From JAWKSY01 sp041402125 (GTDB taxonomy: Bacteria; Planctomycetota; GCA-002687715; DRQF01), in the NCBI GenBank assembly GCA_041402125.1, contig JAWKSY010000007.1:1-64000 (forward strand): DNA of 64,000 nucleotides. The letters run 5' to 3'. The translations under genes were made by a program, and so were the position numbers. Of this stretch, positions 25,299-34,291 are shown piece after piece (positions within the stretch are counted from its first letter, which is position 1; each line of letters starts with the position of its first letter). A model generated the notes under the pieces. It did not search any database and was not told the DNA's origin. It worked only from the letters and a program-made list of their open reading frames with translations.

Positions 25299-27146
25299 TC
25301 ACATCGCCGCGATCGTGGCGTCCACCGAGGCGAGGGTCGCCGCCTCGAGCTCGGCGGCCTCGGCGAGGATCGCGGCGAGCTGGCCCGCGATCTCCTCGGT
25401 CCAGGCGCGGTCCTCGATCGAGCCGAGGTTCACCTTGACGTTGTAGACCGCTCCGACGACCGCGGCCTTCGCCATCGCCGCGCCGACGCCGGCGTCGGTG
25501 ACGGAGGAGGGCATGGAGAGCTCGGCCGCGCGCCTCGCGATGCGGAGCGTTTCGAGGCAGAGTCGCGCGGTCTCGAAGGGGACGAGGGTCGCGTGCTTGT
25601 AGCCGGCCTGGATGGCGGCGTCGCGCGCCGCCTTCTCCTCGGCGCTCTCGCGCGGCATGCGCATCGCGACGAGCACGTCGTTGAAGGCGTTCGTGTCGGC
25701 GTCGATCGCGCGGAGCAGGTCGTCCTTCGCGGCCTGGGCGCGCACCGCGAGATCGTCCATCTCCGCGCGGCGATCCTCGAGACCCTTCTTGCCGTGGGTG
25801 AGGTTGGCGACCATCGAGGCGAGCGCCGCGCCGAGGGCGCCGGCGAGGGCCGCGATGGAGCCGCCGCCCGGGGCGGGGGAGGGGCGCGAGACCTCGTCGG
25901 CCAGGTCGCGAACGCTCATCGAGACGAGCGGGCCGTCGATCTTCGGGAGACCGAGGACGGACTTCTCGACGTCGAACCCGGAGACGTCGCGCAGGCCGAG
26001 CGACTGCACCGCGGTCTCGACCACGTCGCCGGTCGGCAGGCCGCGGCAGGAGCCGGCGCGCTCGAGGTAGTGGAGGCCGCAGGCGCGGATGGCGTCGAAG
26101 GGGACGACGCCGACGATCTCCGAACCGGTGACGACCAGGCCGCGCTCGCGGGCGAGATCGCGGCAGGCCTCGATCACGTCCTGCATCGAGGTGGTCTTGT
26201 AGTTCGTCAGGTTGATGGAGACCTGGGCCCGGTTGTACTCCGGGATCACCCAGCCGACCGCGCGGCACTCGCGGAAGAGTCCCGGCTTGATGACGTTCAT
26301 GCCCTCGAGCTGGGCCGGGTCGCGCTCGACGACGGCGAACTCCTCGTGGAGGTCGATCCCGAGGACGTCCCTATAGTGGGCCTCGAGCTCCTCGAGGCTC
26401 GAGCAGACGTGGTCGTCGTGCGGGTTCGGGAAGACGCCCTTCGAGGGCTGGTACTTCACGAGGGCGCCGCTCGAGTAGTAGGGGCCGTCCCCGCCGCGAC
26501 GGAGCGCCCGGCCCTTCTCGCGGATCTCGCTCGCGATGTCGTTCGCCGGCTCCTTCAGGCAGGAGTTGAGGTTCACGTTGTAGGCGATCAGGAACTCGCG
26601 GGCGCCGATGGTGACGACGCCGCTCCGGGCCACCTCGTCGCTCCAGCGGTCGGGGCCGAAGTCGGGCTTCCACTCGGGCTGGCCGAGCTTCTTCGGCAGG
26701 GCCTCGTACTCGCCGGCGCGGACGCGGGCGAGGCTCCGACGCTCGGGGCGCCGCGCGGCCTGGTCGTAGAGGTAGACGGGAATGCCGAGCTCCTCGCCGA
26801 CGCGGGCGCCGAGCTGCGCGGCGAGCTCCGCGCACTCCGCCATGGTGATGCCGGCCACCGGCACGAAGGGGCAGACGTCCGTCGCGCCGTGGCGCGGGTG
26901 GGCGCCGCGGTGCCGGCGCATGTCGATGAGCTCCTTCGCCCGGCGGATCCCGCGGAAGGCGGCCTCGAGCACGGCCGGCGGGGCGCCGACGATGGTGACC
27001 ACGGTGCGGTTGGTCTCGGCGCCGGGATCGACGTCGATGACCTGGGCCCCCTCGACCGAATCGAAGGCGGCGACGATGGCGTCGATGCGGGCCTTGTCGC
27101 GTCCCTCCGAGAAGTTCGGGACGCACTCGACGATGACTTCGCTCAT
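25299..27146 (-). CDS. ftcD: Bifunctional glutamate formimidoyltransferase / formimidoyltetrahydrofolate cyclodeaminase
   Basis: 615 residues. It transfers the formimino group of N-formimidoyl-glutamate (histidine degradation) to tetrahydrofolate, then deaminates it to methenyl-THF. The N-terminal transferase half (about 1-325) starts VECVPNFSEGRD and has RRHRGAHPRHGATDVCPF with catalytic His and folate-binding residues. The C-terminal cyclodeaminase (about 395-615) has SRPSPAPGGGSIAALAGALGAALASM. The two are fused as in animals and some bacteria. It is longer than usual (541). No hutHUI genes are visible. Start ATG 27144-27146. The palindromic element at 27256-27419 lies upstream. Confidence 0.95.
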   Translation of the reverse strand: MSEVIVECVPNFSEGRDKARIDAIVAAFDSVEGAQVIDVDPGAETNRTVVTIVGAPPAVLEAAFRGIRRAKELIDMRRHRGAHPRHGATDVCPFVPVAGITMAECAELAAQLGARVGEELGIPVYLYDQAARRPERRSLARVRAGEYEALPKKLGQPEWKPDFGPDRWSDEVARSGVVTIGAREFLIAYNVNLNSCLKEPANDIASEIREKGRALRRGGDGPYYSSGALVKYQPSKGVFPNPHDDHVCSSLEELEAHYRDVLGIDLHEEFAVVERDPAQLEGMNVIKPGLFRECRAVGWVIPEYNRAQVSINLTNYKTTSMQDVIEACRDLARERGLVVTGSEIVGVVPFDAIRACGLHYLERAGSCRGLPTGDVVETAVQSLGLRDVSGFDVEKSVLGLPKIDGPLVSMSVRDLADEVSRPSPAPGGGSIAALAGALGAALASMVANLTHGKKGLEDRRAEMDDLAVRAQAAKDDLLRAIDADTNAFNDVLVAMRMPRESAEEKAARDAAIQAGYKHATLVPFETARLCLETLRIARRAAELSMPSSVTDAGVGAAMAKAAVVGAVYNVKVNLGSIEDRAWTEEIAGQLAAILAEAAELEAATLASVDATIAAM

Positions 27147-27255
27147 GGCGGGCTCTCCAGGGGACTCCGGTCGCGGCGACCGCGATCACGAGCCGGACCA
27201 TAACAGGCGGCGGGCGGAGGGACCCGAGGGGAGGACGGGGCTCCCGGGGGGCCTC

Positions 27256-27419
27256 AGAGTCTGTGAATTTATCCCCGCGTCGGCCCGAGACCGTGCGAAT
27301 CGGCGCCGGGCGAGGAAGGCGGACGAGGCGTATCAATGGAAAGATACGGCGAGGAGGCATGACGAAGCCCGGCGCCGATACAGCCGGTCGAAGCCAGCGG
27401 GGATATCTTCACAGACTCT
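27256..27419 (-). repeat. MITE-like palindromic element, copy 1
   Basis: 164 bp with imperfect 23-bp terminal inverted repeats (27256-27278 and 27397-27419, starting AGAGTCTGTGAA on each strand). The inside is also largely self-complementary (CGGCGCCGGGC arms), so the RNA would fold as one long hairpin. Copies 2 (34281-34443, opposite orientation, close to 88% identical by eye) and 3 (46001-46118) match it. On the minus strand it begins at the last base of the stop codon of the metallophosphoesterase gene (27419-27421). It has no coding capacity and no transposase. Confidence 0.85.
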
Positions 27420-29383
27420 CAGCGCGCGCCGACGGGGCGGGCCGCGGCCCGGCCGCGGGACTCGACCTTGCGGTCGGCGCCCGAGCGGTCGAAGAAGAGG
27501 CCCCCGACCTGGAGGTCGAAGTCGAGCAGGAGGAGGGTCTCGGCGTCGGGCTCGTGGCGCGCGGGCACCCGCACCCGCTCGCCGGCGTAGCGGGCCTTCC
27601 GCGAGAGCCGGACCTCGTCGATGAGCCCTTCGAACTGGTCGGTGGGGACCCCCGAGCCGTCGGGGTCCGCCCCCACGAGCAGGGGCAGGACGTTCCGCGT
27701 CCGGGTGCCCTTCGCCGGCGTGCGCCCGATCAGCGCCCCGTCGAGATAGAGGCGGAGCTCTCCGCCGTCGAAGACGCCGGCGAGGTGGTACCAGCGGTCC
27801 GTCTCGAGGCGGAGGTTCTCCGCGCGGACGTGGACGTAGGCTCCGTCGAGGTGGACCGAGAAGCTCGGGACGCCGCGGTCGAGGAAGAGCGAGTACTCGG
27901 AGTTCTGCGTCTTGGCGAGGAAGGGCTGGCGATCGCGGTAGCGCTTCGCGAGGAAGCGGCCCTCGAGGGTGAAGGGGCCGTCGGGCAGGGGAACCTCGGG
28001 GTCGCCGATCCGGGCGCAGGACCGGCCGTCGAGGGCGAGCGCCCGGTCGCGGCCGTCGGTCTCCGGGTGCCGGCCGGCGGGGAAGAAGGCCGGGACGTCC
28101 CAGTCGCGCAGGGGCAGGGCGATCTCGCCGTCGTCGCGCAGGAGGGTGACGCGCTCGACGAGGCGCGCGGCGCCGAAGCCGCCGCGCGCGAGGCGCGGAT
28201 CGAGGGCGAGGGAGAGCTCGAGGCGCTCGCTCGCGCCGGGCGCGAGGGTCAGCGAAGGTCGGGCGGGGGAGAGGCTCCAGGCCCCCGACTCCGGCGCGAG
28301 CTCGAACTCGACGCGGATCGGGCGCGCGGCGGGGTTGTGGAGGACGAGCGTCACGCCGTCCCCGGGATCGGCGACGCGGGAGAGATCCAGTTCCCGTTCC
28401 GCCTCCGGCCGCCGCCGATCGAGGAGCACCCGCAGGTCCCGGAGGTAGGCCGGGTCGAGTCGTCGGTGGTCGAGCGCGGCCCCTACCGGGAAGGCGGCGA
28501 CCGAGACGCCCTCCGGCCGGACGGTGACGAGGTCGTAGTGGTGCATGAAGCCGCCGGCCGGGAAGTCGCGGCTCAGGGAGGACCCGGTCGCGCCGAGCGT
28601 GAAGAGCTCGAGTCCGCGCTCGCCGCGGTCGTAGCGCATCTCGTGCATGTGGCCCGCGAAGACGCCCCGGATGTTGCCGGACTCGACGAGCATGCGCTCG
28701 ACGGTGTCCCAGTTCGAGTTCTCGTAGTAGTCGCTCCGCCAGCGGGGGTGGTGGAGGAAGACGAAGCCGTGGCGCAGCTTCCTCGTCTCCGCGAGCGTCT
28801 CCTTCAACCAGGCGAGCTGCCGATCCGAGAACTGGACGTGCCGCTCCTTCTTGAATCCCTTCGAGTCGTCCTTCGGATCGCCCTCGTCGGAGTAGAGGAC
28901 GATGAAGGCCGCGTCCTTGTGGCGGAACCAGTACCAGAGCGGGCCGAAGTGCTTCTCGTAGTTGCCCTCGTGGCCGCCCTTCGGACGGTCCTCGCCCCGG
29001 TAGTAGACATCGTGGTTGCCGGCGACCGGATACCAGGGGGCGTCGAGGCCGTCCATGATCTCGCGGTAGTCGCGCATCTGGCGGAGCCAGAGATCGCTCG
29101 CGTTGTAACCCTGCACGAGATCGCCGACGGTGAGCACGAGGTCGGGCGAGAGCAGGTTCGTGTCGCCCACCGCCTCGCGGAGGATCGCGAGGCCGGACTC
29201 GGGGCCGCCCGTGCGATCGCCGAAGATCGCGAAGTGCCAGACCGGCTCCGCCGCGGGCGCGGTCAGCGGGCGGGCGTCGGTCCGATCGGTGCGGACGGGC
29301 TCGGCGGTCTGCGCGCGCGCCGCGGTCGCGAGAGTGACGACGAGGACGAGGGCGGCGCCGGGGCGGAGGATCGAGAAGCGCAT
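27419..29383 (-). CDS. Exported metallophosphoesterase with C-terminal LamG/concanavalin-like domain
   Basis: 654 residues. Signal peptide about 1-23 (LATAARAQ). Calcineurin-like metallophosphoesterase motifs in order: FGDRTG, LVLTVGDLVQGYN, GNHDVYY, HHPRW, FAGHMHEM, giving the binuclear metal site. A beta-rich middle follows, and a C-terminal LamG-like jelly roll (about 480-640: RDRQPFLAKTQNSEYSLF, RWYHLAGVFDGGELRLYLDG, FEGLIDEVRLSRKARY). Such proteins are phosphatases or phosphodiesterases acting outside the cytoplasm on an unknown substrate. ATG 29381-29383 fits the signal peptide. The stop lies at the border of the palindromic element. The nearest neighbour, 91 bp upstream, is the enolase-superfamily gene. 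Confidence 0.9.
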   Translation of the reverse strand: MRFSILRPGAALVLVVTLATAARAQTAEPVRTDRTDARPLTAPAAEPVWHFAIFGDRTGGPESGLAILREAVGDTNLLSPDLVLTVGDLVQGYNASDLWLRQMRDYREIMDGLDAPWYPVAGNHDVYYRGEDRPKGGHEGNYEKHFGPLWYWFRHKDAAFIVLYSDEGDPKDDSKGFKKERHVQFSDRQLAWLKETLAETRKLRHGFVFLHHPRWRSDYYENSNWDTVERMLVESGNIRGVFAGHMHEMRYDRGERGLELFTLGATGSSLSRDFPAGGFMHHYDLVTVRPEGVSVAAFPVGAALDHRRLDPAYLRDLRVLLDRRRPEAERELDLSRVADPGDGVTLVLHNPAARPIRVEFELAPESGAWSLSPARPSLTLAPGASERLELSLALDPRLARGGFGAARLVERVTLLRDDGEIALPLRDWDVPAFFPAGRHPETDGRDRALALDGRSCARIGDPEVPLPDGPFTLEGRFLAKRYRDRQPFLAKTQNSEYSLFLDRGVPSFSVHLDGAYVHVRAENLRLETDRWYHLAGVFDGGELRLYLDGALIGRTPAKGTRTRNVLPLLVGADPDGSGVPTDQFEGLIDEVRLSRKARYAGERVRVPARHEPDAETLLLLDFDLQVGGLFFDRSGADRKVESRGRAAARPVGAR

Positions 29384-29474
29384 GGCGGAAGGGTCGCGGC
29401 GGGGTCGGACGAAGGCCTGACGGCCGTGGCATTGTGCCTGATCCGCGCCGGCCCTGCCGCCGCTCTCCGGGAGT

Positions 29475-30617
29475 TCACGCGCCGGCCGGCGTCTCCGCAT
29501 CGATCTCGAGGCGACGGACGGCCAGGGCCTCGATCCGGTCGCGCCGGACGGCGACGCCGAGGCCGGGACGGTCGAGCGGGACGGCCACGCGGCCGTCGTC
29601 GCTCATCGTCCACTCGGGATCGACCACGTCCTCGTGCCAGTAGCGCCGGCTGGGCGAGATGTCCCCGGGCCAGACGAATCCGGGCAGCGAGGCCAGCGCC
29701 ACGTTGTGGGCCCGGCCGATGCCGCTCTCGAGCATGCCGCCGCACCAGATCGGCAGACCGGCCGCGCGCGCCCGCGCGTGGAGCGCGAGCGAGGAGGCGA
29801 GGCCCCCGACGCGGCCGGGTTTCACGTTGAGCGCGCGCCCGCTCCCGAGCGCGATCATGTCCTCGAGGTCGCGGTCGCTCCGGATCGACTCGTCGAGGCA
29901 GAGCGGCGTGCGGAGCTCGCGCTGCAGGAGCGCGTGTCGTCGGAGGTCGTCCTCGGCGAGCGGCTGCTCGATCATGAGGAGTCCGAGCTCGTCCAGCGCG
30001 CGGAAGAGCTCCGCGTCCTCGAGACCGTAGGCTGCGTTCGCATCGACGCTCAGGGTGGCCTCGGGGCCGAGCGCCTCGCGCACCGCGCGCACGCGATCGA
30101 GGTCGCGGCCCGGCGCGATCTTCAGCTTGATGCGGCGGTAGCCGCGGTCGCGCGCCGCGAGGGCCCGGGCGACGAGATCCTCGACGCGGGGCTGGAGACC
30201 GATCGAGAGTCCGACCTCGATCGTCTCGCGCGTGCCTCCGAGGAAGCGGGCGAGCGGGACGCCGGCCCGCCTCGCCGCGAGATCGAAGGCCGCCATCTCG
30301 ATCGCGGCCTTCGCCATCGGATGGCCCTTCACGCCGTCGGCGAGGCGCGGCGCGAGCTCGTGCGGGTCCGCGAAGGGGGCCGCGAGGAGGCGCGGCGCGA
30401 ACCAGCGGGAGAGCGCCCACCAGGCGGTGTCGGTCGTCTCCTCGGAGTAGTGGGGCGTCTCGCCGGCGATGCACTCGCCCCAGCCCTCCTCCCCGTCCGT
30501 CGATCGCAACTCGACGAGGACGATGCGCCGGGCGGACACCGTGCCCGAGGAGATGGCGAAGGGCTCGACGAGATCGAGCGCGATCTCGCGGAGGACGACC
30601 CGGGCGATCGCGATCAT
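29475..30617 (-). CDS. Enolase-superfamily o-succinylbenzoate synthase / N-succinylamino acid racemase
   Basis: 380 residues, MenC/NSAR subgroup of the muconate-lactonising-enzyme family. Lys acid/base in IKLKIAP (about 162), metal ligands in SVDANAAY (about 192), IEQPLAED (about 215) and CLDESI (about 240), second Lys in ALNVKPGRVGG (about 264). The C-terminal motif GGMLESGIGRAHNVALASLPGF is typical of OSBS/NSAR. Start ATGA overlaps the stop of a GNAT gene. That partner is the arrangement seen for N-succinylamino acid racemases that convert D- to L-amino acids with a succinyltransferase, so racemase activity is at least as likely as menaquinone synthesis. No other men genes are nearby. Confidence 0.85.
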   Translation of the reverse strand: MIAIARVVLREIALDLVEPFAISSGTVSARRIVLVELRSTDGEEGWGECIAGETPHYSEETTDTAWWALSRWFAPRLLAAPFADPHELAPRLADGVKGHPMAKAAIEMAAFDLAARRAGVPLARFLGGTRETIEVGLSIGLQPRVEDLVARALAARDRGYRRIKLKIAPGRDLDRVRAVREALGPEATLSVDANAAYGLEDAELFRALDELGLLMIEQPLAEDDLRRHALLQRELRTPLCLDESIRSDRDLEDMIALGSGRALNVKPGRVGGLASSLALHARARAAGLPIWCGGMLESGIGRAHNVALASLPGFVWPGDISPSRRYWHEDVVDPEWTMSDDGRVAVPLDRPGLGVAVRRDRIEALAVRRLEIDAETPAGA

Positions 30618-31393
30618 GCGTCCGGTTCCTCGCGCGTCACGACGTAGCGTCCTCCGCCGCCCGGGTCGCGGACGAAGTCCCGGATGCGCCAGCCGCCCGC
30701 GAGGGCGGCGCGGAAGACCTCGCGCGTGCGGCGCCGGAGTTCGCGGGCCGCGGCGGGATCCGCCCCGGCGAGAGCGAAGGCGTCGGCGGGGACGCGCAGG
30801 GCGAAGGCCGCGGGGAGCCCGTCCCCGGCGTCCACGATCTCGGGGAGGTCCTCCGTCGCCGGTCTCGCCCGGGAGTCCGGGTCCGGTCCGAGGTCCCAGC
30901 GCACGATGAATCGGTCGGTGCCGAGGGCCCGGTGCCGCGGACTGTCGGAGTCGGGGTACATCTCGTCGACGTACTCCGCCGGCTCCGCCCCGAGCCGACC
31001 GAGGTTGAACCAGGCGTTCCGCGCGACGAGCGGGTCGAAGGTCCAGTAGACCCGCGGGATGCCGAGTTCGAGCATCGCCTCGCGCTGGAAGAGCTTGAGG
31101 CGGCGGCCGATGCCGCGGTCGCGCGCGAGCGCGGCGACCGCGCACATGTCCGACCAGTGAGCGGGTCCGCCCTCGCGGAACCCGGAGATCCCGAAGACGA
31201 AGCCGAGGAGCGCGCCGTCGTCGTCGAAGGCGCCGGCCGCGAGGCCGCCCATGCCGTTGGCGACCTTCATCATCATCGCCGGCACGCGGTCGGAGAAGCC
31301 GTGCCCCCAGGTCTCGTCCTGCAGGGCCAGCGCCGCGGCGTAGTCGCCCGACGAAGCGAGGCGGCGGATCGAGATCCCGTCCCTGTCCTGCAT
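30614..31393 (-). CDS. GNAT-family N-acyltransferase (COG3375-like), NSAR partner
   Basis: 259 residues. A GNAT fold with an N-terminal LQDETWG, GFVFGISGFR and RDRGIGRRLKLFQREAML, which is the acyl-CoA pyrophosphate loop (R/Q-x-x-G-x-G/A analogue). The family COG3375 is often coded beside NSAR, where it is a succinyl-CoA:amino acid N-succinyltransferase. The C-terminal ~90 residues (VPADAFALAGADPAAARE) lie outside the GNAT core. ATG 31391-31393 is preferred; an upstream in-frame ATG at 31459 gives only Arg/Pro-rich residues. Coupled to the NSAR gene by ATGA overlap. Confidence 0.75.
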   Translation of the reverse strand: MQDRDGISIRRLASSGDYAAALALQDETWGHGFSDRVPAMMMKVANGMGGLAAGAFDDDGALLGFVFGISGFREGGPAHWSDMCAVAALARDRGIGRRLKLFQREAMLELGIPRVYWTFDPLVARNAWFNLGRLGAEPAEYVDEMYPDSDSPRHRALGTDRFIVRWDLGPDPDSRARPATEDLPEIVDAGDGLPAAFALRVPADAFALAGADPAAARELRRRTREVFRAALAGGWRIRDFVRDPGGGGRYVVTREEPDA

Positions 31394-31516
31394 GGGCGCT
31401 CCCGGCCGTGGTCGGTCCCGTTCGGCCCCGGGCGCCGAACTGCTACAACGAGTCCCCATTGTGACGACCGGGGCGGCCCCGAACAGCCCCCTCGGGTCCC
31501 CCGTGGAGGATCACCG

Positions 31517-34291
31517 ATGTCCGCGCGAAGCCTCGCCGTCCTCGTCCTCGCCGCCCTCGCCGCTCCCGTGCTGCGCGCCCAGACCGCGGAGCCGGAGCGT
31601 CGGCCCTGGACCCCCGACGACGTCGTGACCCAGGAGACGCTCCGGTCCTTCCAGGTGTCGGACGACGGCCGTCGCGCGCTCTGGATCCGCGCCGTCCCCG
31701 ACGAGAAGAAGGACGCGGCGGTCCCGGTGCTCGTCCTCGCGGACCTCGTCACCGGTGAGCTCCGCGATCTGACGGTGGGGCAGGAGTCCATCTCCGATCC
31801 CGTCTTCATCCCGGGTGCGGACGCGATCGCCTTTCTGAGCGCGCGCGAGTTTCCGGCGGGGACGAAGGGGCCGGAGAAGGAGGAGCGCGGGCAGCAGATC
31901 TGGCGCCTCGACCTCGCCGGCGGCGAGGCGCGGCCGGTGACCGACTTCCCGGGCGGCGTCGCCTCCTTCGCGTGGCGCGACCCGAAGACCGTTCTCGTCG
32001 CGGCCCGCGAGCGCCTCACGCGACTCGAGGCGGAGGCCCGCAAGCGCAAGGACGACAGCATCCTCGTCGAGGACCCCGATCTCTTCCGCGCCGCCGCGCG
32101 ACGACTGTTCCGCTACGACGTCGAGAAGAAGGAGCTCCGGCGCCTGACGCGCAACGAGGAGCCGCTCGCCGGCTTCCGGGTCTCGCCCGACGGACGCCGC
32201 GTCGTCGCCACCTACGATCGCAGCCCCTCCTTCGAGGCGGAGGGCGACGTCCCGCCGCGCATCGTCCTGCACGATCTCGAGACGGGCGCGGCCACGGAGC
32301 TCTTCGCCGACCGGAAGTCCCGCCCGCTCTCCTTCCACTGGCGGCACGATTCGAGCGGGGGGTGGTTCCTCTTCCCGCGTTCGACCCACGACGGCGAGAC
32401 CGAGGCCTCGATCACCGTCGTGTACCGGCTCGACGCGACGACGGGCGCGCTCGCGGAGGTCGATCTCGGCCACGAGCGGGGGCTCGGCGAGACCTTCCAG
32501 GTGACGCCCGACGGCTTCGTGGCCTCGCTCGCGAACGGCGCCCGCCCGCTCTGGCGGCGCTATCGCGAGATCGCGGGCGGGGCGCTCGAGGGGCGCACCC
32601 TCGCCGGCGAGGACGTCGCCCGCCTGCACGAGCTCCGGATCGCCCGGAACGCCGATCGCGTGATCTACGTGGCCGGCACCGCGTCCGAGCCCGATCACCT
32701 GAAGCGCGCCCGGCTCGCGGAGGCGGAACTCGTCGAGCCGGCCCCGCTCTACCGTCCGAACGGAGGCTTCGCGGATCTCTGGATCGCGCGGACCGAGGTG
32801 CGTCGCTGGAAAGGCGCGCTCGACGAGGAGGTCGAGGGGATCCTCTACTACCCGCGCGACCACGATCCCGAGCGGCGTCACCCCCTCGTGCTGATCACGC
32901 ACGGTGGTCCCCACGCGCTCGACGAGGACCGGTTCACCGAGCGCTGGGCCAACTCGCCCCAGCTCTACGCGCAGCGCGGCGCCTTCGTCCTGAAGACGAA
33001 TTACCACGGGAGCGCCGGCTACGGTCTCGCCTTCGGCGAGTCGATCCGGGGTCGCTACTCCGAGCTCGAGCTCATCGACATGTTCAGCGGCATCCGCGAG
33101 CTGGTGAAGGAGGGCAAGGTCGATCCCGAGCGCATGGGGCTCGTCGGATGGTCCAACGGCGCCATCCTCTCCACCGCGGCGGTGGCGCTCGCTCACCGCT
33201 TCGCGCCGGGATTCGACTACGACTTCAAGGTCTGCTGCCCCGGCGCCGGCGATGTCAACTGGACGAGCGACTACGGCAACTGCGCCTTCGGCGGGACCTT
33301 CGACGAGTACTACCTCGGCGGCACGCCCTGGACGAATCTCGCGGGCTACGTCGCGAAGTCGCCGCTCTTCGAGGTCGAGCGCGTGCGCACGCCGACGATC
33401 ATCTTCTTCGGCACCGAGGATACCGCGGTCCCGACCTCGCAGGGCTGGGAGTGGTTCCGCGCCCTGCACCGGGTCGGCAAGGCGCCCGTGCGCTTCGTGC
33501 TCTTCCCCGGGGAACCGCACGGTCTCCGCAAGCTCACGCATCAGCGGCGGAAGCTCGTCGAGGAGCTCGCCTTCGTCGATCGCCACCTCTTCGGTCGCCC
33601 GGCCGAGCACTGGCCCGAGGCCCTCGTCGAGGGATCGCCGGCCGAGATCGCGCTCCTGAAGTCCGCCTTCCCCCGCGTCGCCGGTCGCTACGGGCGCGAG
33701 GTCGCGGGGGCGCTCGTTCCCGAGACCCGTCCCTGGAAGCCGGGCGTCGAGGTCGGGCGCTTCGAGGTCACGCGAGCCCAGTGGGCCGCGTTCGACGAGG
33801 AGGCGGTGGAGGGGATGCGCCCCGACCACCCCGCGCTCGGCGTCGACGGGGTCCGGGCGCGACGTTACGTCGCCTGGCTGCGCGAGCGGACCGGACTCGA
33901 CTGGCGACTCCTGACCCGGGACGAGCTGCGCGAACTGGCGGCGCTCGCGGGACCGACCGAGAACACCCTCGAGAGCTGGGCCGGCTACGACATCGCCGAG
34001 TCGGACGCGGGGCCGCTGCGGGAGCGCCTCGCGCCGCTCGGTCCCGAGCGGCTCGTCGAGGAGGTGGGATCGCGCGCGCCCGCCGTGCATCGCGTGGGCG
34101 GCCGTCGCGAGCTCTTCTTCGACCTGGGCGGGAACGCGGCGGAGATCGCCGTCGACGACGAGGGCCGGGCGGAGGCCGCCGGCGGCTGGGCGCTCGGGCG
34201 ACGCGACGATCGCGTGTCGCGGCTCGCCCCCGCTCCGGCCGCCTGGACCGGTCTGCGGGTCGCCATCGGCCCCGCCCCCGAGAGTCCATGA
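31517..34291 (+). CDS. Exported S9 peptidase fused to a C-terminal FGE/SUMF1-like domain
   Basis: 924 residues. Signal peptide about 1-21 (APVLRAQ). Beta-propeller to about residue 430, with PDGRR blades. Alpha/beta hydrolase domain to about 695: HGGPHALD, nucleophile in GWSNGA (Ser about 546), acid in FGTEDTAVP, base in GEPHGLRK. Beyond it, about 740-924, comes a degenerate formylglycine-generating-enzyme/sulfatase-modifying domain: VGRFEVTRAQWAAFD, GVRARRYVAWLRERTG, WRLLTRDELRELA, GGNAAEIAVDD, GGWALGRR, GLRVAI. The usual RLPTEAEWE has become LLTRDELRE, and the catalytic Cys pair is absent, so this is likely a C-type-lectin-like binding domain. GGAGG at 31505-31509 sets the start at ATG 31517. 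Its stop lies inside palindromic element copy 2. Confidence 0.9.
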   Translation: MSARSLAVLVLAALAAPVLRAQTAEPERRPWTPDDVVTQETLRSFQVSDDGRRALWIRAVPDEKKDAAVPVLVLADLVTGELRDLTVGQESISDPVFIPGADAIAFLSAREFPAGTKGPEKEERGQQIWRLDLAGGEARPVTDFPGGVASFAWRDPKTVLVAARERLTRLEAEARKRKDDSILVEDPDLFRAAARRLFRYDVEKKELRRLTRNEEPLAGFRVSPDGRRVVATYDRSPSFEAEGDVPPRIVLHDLETGAATELFADRKSRPLSFHWRHDSSGGWFLFPRSTHDGETEASITVVYRLDATTGALAEVDLGHERGLGETFQVTPDGFVASLANGARPLWRRYREIAGGALEGRTLAGEDVARLHELRIARNADRVIYVAGTASEPDHLKRARLAEAELVEPAPLYRPNGGFADLWIARTEVRRWKGALDEEVEGILYYPRDHDPERRHPLVLITHGGPHALDEDRFTERWANSPQLYAQRGAFVLKTNYHGSAGYGLAFGESIRGRYSELELIDMFSGIRELVKEGKVDPERMGLVGWSNGAILSTAAVALAHRFAPGFDYDFKVCCPGAGDVNWTSDYGNCAFGGTFDEYYLGGTPWTNLAGYVAKSPLFEVERVRTPTIIFFGTEDTAVPTSQGWEWFRALHRVGKAPVRFVLFPGEPHGLRKLTHQRRKLVEELAFVDRHLFGRPAEHWPEALVEGSPAEIALLKSAFPRVAGRYGREVAGALVPETRPWKPGVEVGRFEVTRAQWAAFDEEAVEGMRPDHPALGVDGVRARRYVAWLRERTGLDWRLLTRDELRELAALAGPTENTLESWAGYDIAESDAGPLRERLAPLGPERLVEEVGSRAPAVHRVGGRRELFFDLGGNAAEIAVDDEGRAEAAGGWALGRRDDRVSRLAPAPAAWTGLRVAIGPAPESP

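Noticed and set aside
27256..27419. IS element
   Set aside because: No transposase or any coding frame; only a palindrome with inverted ends, so MITE-like at most.
30932..31516. N-terminal extension of the S9-FGE protein
   Set aside because: Antisense to the GNAT gene, no homology features, and the signal peptide begins at 31517.
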